A stretch of 64,000 nucleotides of DNA from Abelmoschus esculentus (taxonomy: Eukaryota; Streptophyta; Magnoliopsida; Malvales; Malvaceae): contig JAUCBN010000013.1 of the NCBI GenBank assembly GCA_035048815.1, forward strand, positions 384,501 through 448,500. Reading direction: 5' to 3'. A model generated the notes under the pieces. That model ran no database searches, had not been told where the DNA came from, and worked only from the letters and a program-made list of their open reading frames with translations. Shown one piece after another: positions 1 through 12,553 of the stretch; the first letter of the stretch is position 1; each line of letters begins with the position of its first letter. A program made the translations under genes and the position numbers.

Positions 1-879
1 CCATATATCATGAAAATCGAGGAATTTGATACGAAGTTAAAATTATTTTACTAATTATTAAAATTTTTGAGTTATTCAAATGATTCAAATTTCTATTTTA
101 TAACTCAAATTTTATTTTAATTTTTTTTAATCTAGTCTAATTTATAAAATTTCAAAAATAAATTTTTTTAACTCGAATCAAAAATTCTAATTTGTTGAAT
201 TAAAATTTACTCGCCTAATAAAATCTCATAATTAAAGGATAACAAGTCCTGTTTCTGTCATGACTTATCAAGTTTTCCAAATTTAGAATATTAATTAATT
301 ATTTTCTCCTTTCATACCTTTCAATTTGTTAAAAAAAATATATTATTTTAATTAATCATAATAACGTTAAATCTAATTTTAATAAAAAATAATCAAACGA
401 CGGATAATAAAAACCGTATTAAAAAACAGATAATACACGTATTTGTTAGGTGTCCCCCGACAAATCTAAATTTTACGATCTAATTTTGTTAAAATACAGA
501 GCATATATGTATTTATTATGGAATATGGTCTGAGGGAACATATTTGGTCTAAATCAAATTGTGTTAGAATGAGAACATGGTGTTACAATCTAATAGAAAA
601 ATATCATATTGCATTATCATTATTATTGTATTCAGGACGAGGATTAAAGGTTCTAATATTATTTTGTTATAACGAATGAACAATAACTATAAATATTTTA
701 TTTTTATTAGGTAGAGGTAAAAATTAAGTAGAAATATCTAAAAACTATGAGCAGTCATTTTCAATCTTTTTATCGTCTCATAACCGGTCACTTTGGTATA
801 TCGGATATCGTAAAATCAAAATTAGAAATTTGATAATTTGTGTCAGGAATTGATTGCGAATGGGTAAGATTAATAGTTT

Positions 880-1495
880 AGTATAGAGGTGGCAAACTAG
901 GCAATCGGTTTAGTTTCGGTATGGGTCATTTAAGTTCTGACTATAATCGGTTTAAATTCGGTTCAAATCGGTTTGGGTGTGGTTCAAATTTTTCGGTTTT
1001 AGTTCGGGTCTACGTTGATTTCGGTTCTGGTATCAGATCGAGTCAGTCATTTTCGATTCGTTTAAGTTTTAGCTCGGTTAATATTAGTTCGGTTGTTTCG
1101 GGTCGATTGATTTTGAATCGAGTTAATATCGGGTTAACAAGAGATCGATCGATTTCAATCGAGTTTTTAGACCGAAATAGGTTTTCACACCCTATATATC
1201 ATTCTGTATAGTATGTATATTTGTTTTTTTTTAATTATGTAATGGTTCACATCCTTTCTTTCTTTTAATATATTTTCTTTATTTCAGGTTGTTTTCAGTT
1301 CAGGTCCATTCGGTTCAGTTAATAATCAGTTCGGGTCTATTTTTGGTTCAATTAGAATTAAGATCGATTTTAGTTCGAATCGATTTTGATTCAAAATCAT
1401 GTCATCTATTTGGGTCAATTTTTAATCTCAGTTCGGATAAATCGGTTTGGTTTATGAGTCTCGGGTCAGGTTTTCCAGGTCTAGTTTAGTACCCC
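880..1495. repeat. Degenerate TTCGGTTT-type repeat block
   Basis: The block is a mosaic of short variants of GGTTCAAATCGGTTT and TCGGTTCGGGT. It begins near 'gaggtggcaaactaggc' and ends near 'tagtaccccataccaccc'. The open frames inside (921-1211 and 1289-1489) have the low-complexity translations expected of such repeats and are not genes. The same word families occur in the hAT-type elements elsewhere in the window, so this is probably an old decayed element. Confidence 0.6.
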
Positions 1496-1831
1496 ATACC
1501 ACCCAAAGTTAGTACCGAATTAATTATCGTTTTATTAATATTAAATTTTACGGGTTAAAGTGACAATTAAATTAAATTTTGATTATATATACAAATAAAT
1601 TTTAAAAACTCAGATATTCAAAGAATAAACGAAAACCATCATTTACACCTTAGACTAATAGTTAAGTTTATTATCAAAAAAAACATTGCATTACCGATTA
1701 ATATATCGGCATGCAAACTTAACAAAAACAAGATAAAATAATATATCAATCATAAAATATGTTATACATATAAACTACACAATATATTATACAATATATG
1801 ACAAAAGCATACATTATAACATATATTACAT

Positions 1832-1937
1832 GCACGAGCTCTTTAGCTCAAGTGGTTAACGGAACGATTGTTGTTCTTAGAGATCACAGGGAAGATTATA
1901 TTCTAGAACCGATACTATTGTAGTCACTATTAGTATG
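1832..1937 (+). mobile_element. tRNA-derived SINE, copy 1 (internally deleted)
   Basis: The 5' part looks like a tRNA head with a good RNA polymerase III box A, TAGCTCAAGTGG, at 1844-1855. It continues as GGTTAACGGAACGATTGTTG. The 3' body (AGATTATATTCTAGAAC, then GTCACTATTAG) matches the copies at 38915-39030, 49626-49760 and 60107-60240, which lie on the opposite strand. Compared with those, this copy lacks the segment containing box B and TGATTGAGCGATCAATATC. It is followed by an A-rich stretch. Confidence 0.6.
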
Positions 1938-2006
1938 TTAAAAAAAATATATTACATACTTAAAAGTAAAGTACACATATAATATTATTTAAATAGTATA
2001 TATATA

Positions 2007-2493
2007 TAGGGGTGAGCATTTAACCGAGTTAAAAAATTTTGAGTTATTCTAGTTGAAGAGTCTAATTTTATCATTCGAACTTTCATTCAAAAAAATTTTG
2101 AGTCGAGCGAGTTTCAAGTTCTTTTAAAGATTTAATTGTAATTATTTATTATATTATAGTACCATTTAATTGTAATTTAAACAATTTTTCCTAATCATAT
2201 AAACTATATATATATATATATTTCTTCATGTGTAGCAGTATTTCTTCATATTTTTATATCAATATATATTATAAAAATTTGAGGGACTCATCTCGAACTT
2301 AAAAATAAACCTTGTAATTACTAAAAAAATTCAAGTTATCCAAATTTTCGTTTTACAACTCAAACTTTATTTGAAAATTTTTTGAGTTATTCGAGTTTAT
2401 GAAATTTCGAGTCGAGTCAAAATGAGTCAAATATTTTTCTCTCAAATCAAGTCAAATTGTTCGATTTTTTGACTCGAGTTTTTCTCACCCCTA
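2007..2493. mobile_element. Non-autonomous hAT-type element (TAGGGGTGAG ends)
   Basis: The ends are inverted copies: TAGGGGTGAG on the left and CTCACCCCTA on the right. The flanks are AT-dinucleotide repeats (tatatata and tatataaa), so the target duplication is uninformative here. The interior consists of GAGTTATTC and CTCGAAC-type words shared with the elements at 48563-49078 and 57919-58446. No coding capacity is visible. The hAT assignment rests on the better-preserved relative at 10027-10493. Confidence 0.6.
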
Positions 2494-3419
2494 TATATAA
2501 AGCAAACACGTGATCAACATAATACGGCACATGGAATTATTTTACATATATAATAAATGATACAATAATAAATAATGAAAAAAGGACAATAAATAAAATA
2601 TTAAAAGTAAAAGGAATAAGAAATAAAGGAAAGGAAAGTGAATTAAAAAAGAAAGCATTAATAGGAAAAATATATTTGAAAGCAATAAAATAAATGCGAA
2701 GAATAAAAGGGAAATTGAATTAAAAGGAAAGAAAGAAATATTAGTAATATATATAATAAAAATACACAATAAAAATAATGTTTAAACATTAAAACTTTAT
2801 ATCTTAGGTAAACAAAAATATTAAAATAATTACCAAAATAAAAATATATTTATAATCATATATAAAAGGCATCATTGACGTAAATGCCTAATAAAATAGA
2901 GTAATAATATATAAATATATTATACATATATATGTAATACTCACACCTATATACTAATAACATTTAGCATAATATATACATGCAACATGCACATAATATT
3001 AATAATAAAAATACATAAAATATACATGCAATACCTAAACAGTACATATACACGCACGTACATACATGTACATATTATATGTATATGATATTCATACATA
3101 ATACACACATACACATTAACACACGTGGATTTTAACAAATAACACATAATATTACACATATTAAGAAAAAAAAGAAGATACATTCATGCTTAACGATACA
3201 TCGGTGTACTTACTATACTTAATTAATATTATTATAATATTTATAACTCGAACAAAAATGAGTAATTACAATAATTACTTTCGATATTTGTATACGACCG
3301 TATATCGGAACCTGGGTTTTGTAGATATAGCCTCCAAGGACCTTCCAAACAAATAAAAGAAGAAAATAAAATAAAATTGAGCATGCCCGTGTTGGACATT
3401 TTCGACACTCCCGTGTCAA

Positions 3420-4365
3420 TGATCTGGTTCTTCCTCTTAATCTGTCCTTTTATCTAATGAATAATGAAGCTTTCACGATCACAGATGCTTTTCCTACATA
3501 GTTTCTTCTGTGATGTAAGTGTTCTATGGTGGTATCTGCAGATTCAGGCTGAAATTCTAATACCTAACCAAGAAGACAAGGAAGAGTAGAGTTACTTACG
3601 CTAGTGCTATATGCCAGCAGGCGGAGAAGCCTCACAGAGAAAGTGAAAATGGTTGCTCCTGGAGACAACTTGCAGATTAACTCATCTCTTGAACCAAATG
3701 CACACCCACCATTTTTTAATCCTCAGGTTGAAATGGATTAAGTGGATTTCAGTAATATTTGGGATTTCAGAAAGATGAAATTAACTTGGAGAAAAGAGGT
3801 TAAGTTTTGAAGATAATACATGTAAATGAATGCCATTGGCAAGTGTCTACATGCTACCCTTTTGTTTTGGTTCAGTCCTGCACATGATGCTACATTTCAC
3901 CCTAGCTATAATAGACACCATACATGTTCTGTTCTTATATATCCTTGGGAGTCTGATTATTTCATGTTCGGTTTGTCGACCTTTTAATGATCAAATTGGA
4001 AGTCGGACTCTGATTTTTCCCGTTTGGATTGCAATCTGCATGTGACTAGGGTATGTTCATGAAGGATATCAGTCAGAGAGAAAATTGTTTATTTGGTTTC
4101 ATCCACTGTATCATTGATACCTAAACCATAGTAACATTTCACTATCCAAAGATGTTGAGGTCCCAACACTGAGAAAACTTGGTTTCTAATTTCTATATAT
4201 AAGAAGACATTTTGCAATAGAAAGAACATATCAATCATCTAACACTAAAAAGCCAATAATAGTGGGAAAGAATGGGAAAAGAGAGACATTTCCTTCTCAA
4301 TCTCAAATCAAATAAAGAAACGGGGGGAGAACCAGTAAGAATGAACAAAATATGGAAAACATTAC
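3420..4365 (-). other. Probable 3' untranslated region of the coiled-coil gene
   Basis: This stretch is less AT-rich than the flanking repeats and lies just downstream of the coiled-coil protein's stop codon. Read on the minus strand, a strong donor GTAAGTAAT overlaps the stop codon (TTTTG-TAAGTAAT). A further donor-like GTAAGTAACT near 3600 and an acceptor-like CTGCAG near 3541 suggest a spliced 3' UTR or alternative 3' exons. A short alternative C-terminus is possible but would end within a few codons. No separate gene is supported. Confidence 0.35.
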
Positions 4366-6152
4366 TTACAAAATATTGAGGACTTGGTAATCCAATCTCT
4401 GTTGCAACTCCTTTATCTTCATAGAAAGTTCCGTCTTTTGCTCTCTATAGCTCTGCAACAAGTATTCCTTTCCTTCTATCACCTCTTTCAACTCTCTGAC
4501 TTCTCTCCTCAGCATTTCAATTCTCTCCTCACCTCCCCTTTGCTTCTCAGGGAATTCCAAGTTGGTTTCGATGTCAATATAGCCATTTACATGGCCATTT
4601 CTTATGTCAGATGTAAGAGATGTAGCTGTCTGAGTTTTCTCATTCATGTTGATATGTCCTACACAATGATCTGCAATTGCCTTCCTTAGCCTTTGGATTT
4701 CTCTCTCTGAGTCGAATAAGTCATTACTTGCAACATCCAGCTGCGATTGTAAATGACTCGAGTGTGCCATTTGAGCATTCAATGAATTCTGAAGCCCTGT
4801 AATCTGATCCTGCATCTCCAGAATCATATCATCCCTTCTCTTCAACTGTTGTCTTAGTTTCTGTATCACTTCCCGCTTGCTATATATGTCAGAGCCCGAT
4901 TCTGAGATACATGGTGAGTCAGAGCAGTTAGAATGATGGAATGGCTTTGGAGGTAACTCGAGGCGATCAGGACATGATGCCCACATAACACCATTATCCT
5001 TGTTGAACTCAGTGGTGGGCACTGTCACCAGAGGGAGAGTAACTTCAGATGAAGGCTGCGTGTGGCCATTAGGTGGGTGCTTTTCCCCTATGCTTTCAGT
5101 TCCTGTTTTCAACCAAACTTTAATAAGAAACCAACATGTAGAAACAAATATAAAATATCACATGCACCAACACCTTAACTTTCACCATAAAAACGACAAA
5201 GTATTGGAGTTATGTTGCTCTTTTTTTGTGAAGTACCTACATCCGCCAAACTTTCGGATATCAATCTATAACTAGCCAAAGTAAGAATGGCAAGAACTTG
5301 AATGATATTGAGAACACCAAAAGGACCTTGTCTCCAAATATGAAGATTAAAGAGCAAGTGAGCAGCAACATGTACTGATTAAAGGTCAAAGGGAAATATA
5401 AACGCCACAACCAAAATTTCAGAACTTTGATGAATGATCTGACTCCTCATTGTTCTAAACTACCAGTGGCAGTCATACATCACACCTCTGAAATACTTAA
5501 AAGGATATGATAAAAACTCTGAAAACCAAAAGCTTCCAAGTATTGATACTTGAAGGTAAGTGATTAGGGGTTAGGATGGTAATTTTGTAAAAGGCTGTTA
5601 CCTAAGGAAAGAGAAGTATTTGTTTCTTCTCTTTCAAGCAAATACTATTTACACTGAAAAAAAGTGAATTTGGAAGATACTTAGATTTTCAACAAGTTTT
5701 TCTTCACTTCTGTCATCCCACCCCAAAGATTCTAACTAAAGCATAGAAAGGTCATAGCTAATGCGCAGTTGCTTATAAATTAGCTGCCTCACACCTGAAA
5801 TGCAGTTGAAACATCCATCATCTTCTTGTGTAAATGAATACATGTTCGAGTGTAAACGGCAACCTGAAGATCTCCTCCTGTCACAAGTTCCACTCCCTGT
5901 AACACGCTTTAAATTCAGAGGTAGGTATGTAAGAAGTAGAATTATTGGAGAAACGGACACTAGTTTACCTTTTGATCTAGTAGAAGCATTCTGCTGTTGT
6001 TTGGAGTCAAGTGCTTGCTTCAGCTTGTAACCAAGGCGGATTGATAAGGTACTCAGCAAAGCACCACCAGCAATAAGAATCCAATTTGGTCCCTCTCCCT
6101 GAAAACTTTTTGACCTTGGACCCCTAGATACCCGGCCACCTCTTGTATTCAT
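4366..6152 (-). CDS. Membrane-anchored coiled-coil protein, function unknown
   Basis: Three coding exons (6152-5969, 5896-5795, 5102-4366) join in frame to 340 residues with GT-AG junctions. The start is the first ATG after an acceptor near 6191. Residues about 24-41 form one hydrophobic segment after a basic N-terminus (RGGRVSRGPRSK), suggesting a signal-anchor or tail in an organelle or endomembrane. Residues 171-240 and 287-334 are strong predicted coiled coils rich in E, K, Q, R and L (for example KREVIQKLRQQLKRRDD). The middle is Ser/Pro-rich and probably disordered. I do not recognise the family name; tethering or scaffolding would be guesses. A long 5'-UTR intron appears to lie upstream, up to about 7341. 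Confidence 0.8.
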
Positions 6153-6190
6153 TTTAAGAGTGAGGAATCAGAGGGGAAAACTCTGAATCA

Positions 6191-7450
6191 TCCAAAAATG
6201 GCCTATAGCCAGAGTTCATCAAACTGTAATTACTATCCATTTAAAACAAATTTTAGGTGAAATAACATCCAGAAAACTGTAAGTGCTACAAATGCAGCTG
6301 TATTCACAAGAAACAAAAGGGTCTCATGCATTGAAAGTGAAATAAACACACTAACGTTAAAATGCTTAAATGCATGACTATAAAATTTGAGGGCAATTTG
6401 ACATTCAAATAAATAATCAATATCCCTCCTCCAAACATCACCCAGGCATTCTCTAAACATTATGCAGAATATTGCTTAGTGAAAGTTAAGATAGTAACAT
6501 TTTGGCTATCGAGGGTAAGCTTTTGTCACCGAAAGTAGAGTCAAAGGCGAGGTTAAATTATAAACATTTTTGAGTAACATAGCCATGATATTCTCCCCTT
6601 GTGGTCCTATACCTTTTGACTCAAGCAGGTTAATATGCAAGTAAGCTGTTCATCTTTATCATCATCCATGGTTTGAATGTTAAAACGAAAATATAAACAA
6701 GGTGAGCATTGCAACTAAACTAATATACAAACACTAGAGATTAGAGAACTTCTTACAAACGGATGAGCAGCATGTCAACATCTCATCAAAAATAAACATG
6801 AACAAAACCTCAAAGAGTAACTTCGCCAGTAAAAAAAAAAAAAGCACATTCAAGTTCCATGATTTCAAACTGGTTATCAGCTCAATAGTAAATCTAAGAG
6901 GTGTTGATGGGCCAATCATAACGAAAGTAAACATAAGCAATTAACAAATTTGTTTCATATTAACTTTAGCTAAAACCAATGAAATGTAATTGTTCTTAAA
7001 CTAACTTATCTGTTACAAAGCATTCATCAAATAACTCCTACATAATCAACACGAATCAGCAAACAATTACATGCAAAATTAAGTTAGAATCAACATTGGC
7101 CGAATACTACCTCAAAGCAGAAATAACATTTCAATCTTCTACAAGAACGGATCGCTTCGATTTAATTCATCGCATTAAAATCGATAATCTTACTGCCTTT
7201 CCTTTGTTCTTCTCCTTCCCTTAGTTATCGATTCAAGATAGAAAATTTCAGAGTATTGAAACCGTAATCTGAATCAGCAGAAAAAACTGAGAATCCGAAA
7301 AAATTGAAGGAAAAAAGGATTGGATGAGCCGAAAAGCAAACCTCATTCAAAGAGAGAAACTAGTTAGGGTTGGTTTCTTGGAGCGGTTTTTATTCCGGCA
7401 ACACCAGGACGGCGTCGTTTTTTGCTTCCTCTCTCTCTAGAAGTGGGGAA
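6191..7450 (-). other. 5' UTR intron and first exon of the coiled-coil gene
   Basis: On the minus strand a donor (GAATGAG-GTTTGC) near 7341 pairs plausibly with an acceptor (GATTCAG) near 6191, removing about 1.15 kb of non-coding DNA before the ATG. The presumed first exon, about 7342-7450, contains the telo-box AACCCTAACT (plus-strand positions about 7364-7373) and an AAACGACGCCGT motif near 7416-7427, both common around plant transcription starts. The intron itself shows no genes. Confidence 0.45.
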
Positions 7451-8489
7451 GAATAGAAATGGTGGTATTGAAATGGCGGCTTTCTGCTAATGGATTGGTT
7501 TTTTTTCTGTTTGGTTCAACTAGAAAATTAAATTGAATTAATTTAGTTTTAAATGGAAGAGTGTAAAATGTTATCATGAAACGTGTGGCATTTACCCTCG
7601 AATTTTCCGTCTGTTTCTCTTCGAGTTGTTATATTTAATAATTTTTTTAATAATATAGAAGTGATTAAAAATATTTATTCATATATTTTAAATTTTTAAT
7701 TAGAATATATATTTTATAAATAAAATAATTAAATTTATGTTTTTAAAATAAATATTATTTGATTTTTTTTATTATTTAAGACTTGTTTTTGGGTAAACTA
7801 GTTCACTGAATATTGAATTATATAATTGTGTTTATTTTAATTATCGAATTATTAAAGCTACTGAACTTATTGAATTAACCTAATTTATTATCGTTATTAA
7901 AATTTTATTTTAACCTATTTCTGTTAATTGACGCATTACCCTTCCATTATGATTTTATCAGCAATAAACACAAAATAAATTAATTTAATAAATTCAGTAA
8001 CCTGATTGATAAATTCGATAGCTTAATAATTATAATAGATATATTTATATAATTTGTTGGACAATAGAGTAATTTATCCTTTATTATTTTTAATAAATAT
8101 ACCCATATAAATGATTGAAAATAGACTTGAAAAAATCAGGTTTTAAATCATTAATCATCTAAGTTTTGGTTCTCATGTTTAATATAAATGATTGAAAATA
8201 AAGGATAAATTCATAAATAAACTAAATTTTAAAAAAATTAAAATAAAAATTAAAAATAAAATATATATTTTTTAGAGATGGGAGGCGATTGTCTCTCCCT
8301 ACACTACATACATTTATCACTAATTAGAATTTAAAAATGAGTTTTATCTTAATTTTATTTTGATTTAAAACCATAACCTATGATTTAATTCTAATTATTT
8401 TTTTACTCAAATATATTTTATTTAAAAATCTAACCGTTTTACTGGTTAAAGTTTTAAAAGTTTGAATAATAAACTTAATTTTTATTTTT

Positions 8490-8625
8490 CTAAATCTTAA
8501 ATCTTACATTCTAAAAAATATACTCTATGCTTAATTCCTTAAACCTTAACCCTAAACTCTAAACTCAATAACTTAAAATGGAGTACCAATAAAGACACAA
8601 TTACAAGGCAAGCGATCTGCACCTG
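8490..8625 (+). repeat. Partial telomere-like-core MITE copy
   Basis: The order of words (ATCTTAAATCTTA, ATACTCTATGC, TTAATTCCTTAAACC, TTAACCCTAAACTC, then a GACACAATTAC right end) matches the fuller copies at 22185-22432, 40295-40553 and 43685-43912. The left terminal part is not recognisable. It does not code for anything. Confidence 0.5.
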
Positions 8626-9860
8626 AGTACGAAGACTTTCCTTGCGCTTTAAAAGCCTTTGTAATTGTTATTAGACAAAAGTGTTAAAATTAGTAGGGGT
8701 GTTGTGTGCATTCAGTTAATTCGATCAGATAATTCAATTAATTTCGGCAATTCCATGAATACTTACCGAGCCATGTACACTTTTCATAACATGTTTCGTT
8801 ACCAGGGTACTGTCTGAAACATGAAATTTCTTTGATAGCGTTGGTTCTCTCGTCGGTTCCTTACCCATGATTGATAAAGTATATGTAAATGACAACGACA
8901 ACGACAACGACGTCAACAAGATCTCTCTACTTCGCACATAAACACAAGGGCTATCGAGATTAAAAATATGAGAATAAAATTTCCTTACTCATAAGATATT
9001 TTCTAGTTAGAAATCGTCTTTCAATTTGGCATATACATAGTCTTTAGATTCGTGGACATGATGGACATGATTAAAAATAGTATTTAATCAAATTTGTAAG
9101 ATATGAATCATTTGATGATATTTTTGTTTAGTTTAGTGCGTAAGATTTATTTTTAATGTGATTCACGCTAGTGAAAAATGTTAGATGTTAAATAATTAAT
9201 TCAAAATGAATGATCAAACCAAAGTCTATCGACTAATTGTAAGAAACTCAAACTTAATATGAATTCAAAATCCGAATCGACTTGAAATGCACCTGACCTG
9301 AAATCTACTCTACTTGAAATAAACTTGTCAATTATCTGATTTTAACCCAAACCGTTTGAACATGACCTGAAATGAACCCGATCTGAAATGAATCTGACTT
9401 AAAATGGACCCGAACTGAAATGGACTCATACCCAACCCAAATCGAGTCAAAACATTAAATCAACCTGAAATGACACGTATTCAATTTTACCTGACCTGAC
9501 AGTATCTGACATGAAATCCATTCGATTAACTGTTTTTACATTCCTAAATATAGATAAGAATTCTTTATATTTTAAAATTGAATTATCTTAAAAAAATTCC
9601 TTTATATCATTTATAATATTATTTATTTTATAATATAATTTTAATCAATCTCAAGAATAGTTTGAGATATATAATATTTGTGGTAATATTTTACATAATT
9701 TTTATCTCGATTTAACGGTTAAAGCTTACTTTTATATTTTTAAAGTTTTGGGTTTAAAAATCCTAAAATGCATTAATTTTTATTATTTTCTTACGTCAAA
9801 ACAATGTCCTTTTAGCTTAAATTAGGTTTAAAAACGAAAAAACTATTATATGGGTCTGTT

Positions 9861-10015
9861 TCACTATGTCATCAATGGTCTCATCCAATAATAAATTTAT
9901 ATATAATTTTTCAAGGTAAATCTTCACATTTTTTTATAAGGTGAATCTTTACCTCTTTCTTTCATGTCATTAAATGAATGAATCTCATTAGATAAGACCA
10001 TGAATGACATGGTGA
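9861..10015. mobile_element. Palindromic MITE
   Basis: The left end (TCACTATGTCATCAATGGTC) and the reverse complement of the right end (TCACCATGTCATTCATGGTC) are near-identical. The similarity continues for about 45 bases into each arm. No coding sequence. I could not find a clean target duplication. The hAT-type element at 10027 sits immediately to the right. Confidence 0.6.
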
Positions 10016-10026
10016 GTTGGGACCAT

Positions 10027-10493
10027 CAGGGGTGTGCATTTAGTCAATCCATCCAGTGGCCGAACCTAATTAGTTAAAATCGAATTAACCGAAATTTGTT
10101 ATAAATTTTAGGTAAATTACATAATAGGTAACTAAATTATGCAAAAATAATCTTTTTAGTAACCAAACTTTCATTCTATGCTAATTTGATAAAAAAAAAA
10201 TAGTGATTATTTTATAATATATAAAATTTAATGAACATTTTATAATTTTTAAAAGTTAAATGGCTAAAAATAAATATATAATATATATAATATATAATAT
10301 ATATAATATTTAATATATAATAATTTTGGTTAATTCAGTTAATTAACTGATTTCGAATCGAAGTAATCGATAATCGAATTTCCTAAAAAATTAACCGTTA
10401 ATCGAATTTATCTAAAATTAACCTACCGAATTAACCAAAATAATTTTGGTCCGATCAGTTAATTCAGTTAGAACAGAATAATGCACACCCCTA
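10027..10493. mobile_element. Complete non-autonomous hAT-type element
   Basis: The left end CAGGGGTGTGCATT and right end AATGCACACCCCTA are inverted repeats. The element is bounded on both sides by the identical 8-bp sequence GGGACCAT (10019-10026 and 10494-10501), the target-site length expected of hAT transposons. The interior is AT-rich with TCGAATTAACCGAAATT-type words and no transposase. The perfect duplication indicates a comparatively recent insertion. It is the best-preserved example of a family with at least seven copies in the window. Confidence 0.85.
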
Positions 10494-12553
10494 GGGACCA
10501 TTCAATAATTTCTCATTCAAAATAATTACACCAAAACAAACATTATTTTGAGTTAATACTTTCGTTAAGAGTTAATAACGAGGTAATATAAACGAGCCAT
10601 AAAGTAAATTTAGTATTTGATTTGAACTAAGGCTGGACATTCGATCTAGTCAAGTTAAAAAATTTTGAATTATTCGAGTTGACACGTCCTACTTTATAAT
10701 TCAAAATTTATTTGAATTTTTTCGAATCGATTCGATTTGAGTTTTGAATTTTTGTATAAATTTGATTATAAATATTTATAATAATATAGTTCAAAATAAT
10801 AAGAACTCCTTCATATGTTTTTTTACATGTGTAAATAAGGTTTTTAATATAATTTAATTAATCAATTGTCATAAAAATTATATAATATATTTATAATGAT
10901 ATTTTTATAGGTAATATGTTACTTTATTAAAGTACAGTCTCATTAAAAATCGGATTGAAAGTGTCACCGAAAAATAATTAGGAAGATTCAATATTGAAAT
11001 TAAGGAAAAACAAATGTAAAACATTCATAAAATCAAAGCAAATTGTTCATCATCATAAATCATGAAATAGATACATTCCGATTTCAAACAATTGATACTA
11101 GATTGCAAAATTTTCAAAATTCAGTGATAAAAATATGAACTTACCAAATTTTAGGAACTTAACTAAAACTTTTAATAGTTAGTACTATATAGATTTGGGT
11201 CTCTTTTTGGCTTACACATGAAAGAAAATTATTATCACATAGATCAATATTTAGCATTTAATGGCTAAATAATAAAATTTTAAAACTTTAGAGACCTAAT
11301 AGTAAATTTTTAAAAGTTATAGGTCCAAAGAAATGTTCATTTCATTAATAGATTTAATTCTTAATCTCATGTTCATCTCAAAAAATGAATTAAAAAAACT
11401 GTGACTGAAACAGAGTTCAATTGAAAATGTTATAAAATAGTGACCAAAATATAAAATTTTAAAATTAAATTTTGGTTTTTCGAATATTCAAACTTTCAAA
11501 ATTCAAAAACGAATCGAACTCAAAATTCACTTGTGAATATCTCGACTCGAATAACTTAAAATTTAAAAAAAAAAATCAATATTACAATAATGAGAAAATA
11601 CCCATGTTACAATAATGATTGTAAATCATTATTGTAAACTAAATACATAATTTCGACATTTTATTAAAACTAGTCACTTTAGATCATACAAGGACCATAT
11701 ATGGAAAAAGTTAAAAAAACTCATCCAATGACTCGATCGAAAAATAGACACGAACAAATCTGACTGCATCGACAAATGAACCACAAAAAGGGATTAATCT
11801 ATTGAAAGATCACCAAGAATCACAAACTAGAATTGAGAATCGCGATAAACTATCCACAAGCGCAAACTGTGTATCCAAATTCAATTCGATAGTCCAAAGC
11901 AAGAAAGATCACCATGATAACAAATAAGCACCATCTTGATCAGTGATGCCGTCATCAGATCCAACCTTAATAAAAACAAAACAAAAGAAAAAACATATCA
12001 AACGACAGAAAAACATACCAAAAAGGTAGAGTAAATCGTGACATAAGAGCTGAATAATTTATTAAAAACTAACAAATAATATAAACGAAACGATAGATTC
12101 TGACGATCAGCGATTAATATTAAAATTGGTGTCACAACCGACAATTAAAGGAAAAGAAAATCAAGAGAGACTGCAATTTCTATGCTTTAAGAGAGAAAAA
12201 AAATTAGATTATATATAAACTTAACAAGTGATTTTAATAAAAAAAAATAACAATATTTCTTAAAAAAAACTAAACTTAATTATTTTATCTATAAAATATA
12301 TATAAATTAAAAATATATAAATAAATTAAATCTCATAATCACCTTTTAAATTATTAAAAAATATTGTATAACCCATGTTTTTACCCATCTGATTTCACCC
12401 CCGTATATTTCTGCGTAAATTTCCTTAACCAGTCAAAATGGACGGAATCATACCATAAATATACGGCACTATGCTCTTCATCTTTTACTTTTTCCCCTCC
12501 TATTTTCCTTCATTTTCTCTTCAACCAATCGGTACCCCTTCCCGTAATAAACA

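Larger units (their letters stand above)
1..3420. other. Repeat-rich intergenic DNA
   Basis: No gene is supported here. Positions 1-220 resemble the right half of the TAGGGGTG-ended hAT-type family (ACTCGAATC and TTGAGTTATTC motifs). The rest is AT-rich DNA with a GGTTCGGTTT-type repeat, a SINE, one complete hAT-type element, and purine-rich and ATAC-rich low-complexity tracts at 2560-3180. The short open frames in this stretch have low-complexity translations and no recognisable domain. Confidence 0.7.
7451..12550. other. Intergenic DNA with MITEs
   Basis: The region is AT-rich and carries no supported gene. It holds a partial telomere-like repeat (8490-8625), runs of CTGACCTGAAATGAACC-type words at 9280-9520, a palindromic MITE (9861-10015), a complete hAT-type element (10027-10493), and a decayed member of the same broad family from about 10626 to 11570. 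The open frame at 8734-8937 on the minus strand has no recognisable domain. The last 190 bases are the promoter side of the cyclotransferase gene. Confidence 0.6.

Noticed and set aside
1844..1905. Functional tRNA gene
   Set aside because: Box A is good, but the T-arm and acceptor stem are missing and the sequence recurs as a dispersed SINE.
4384..4689. 101-codon plus-strand open frame
   Set aside because: It is the antisense of the coiled-coil coding exon.
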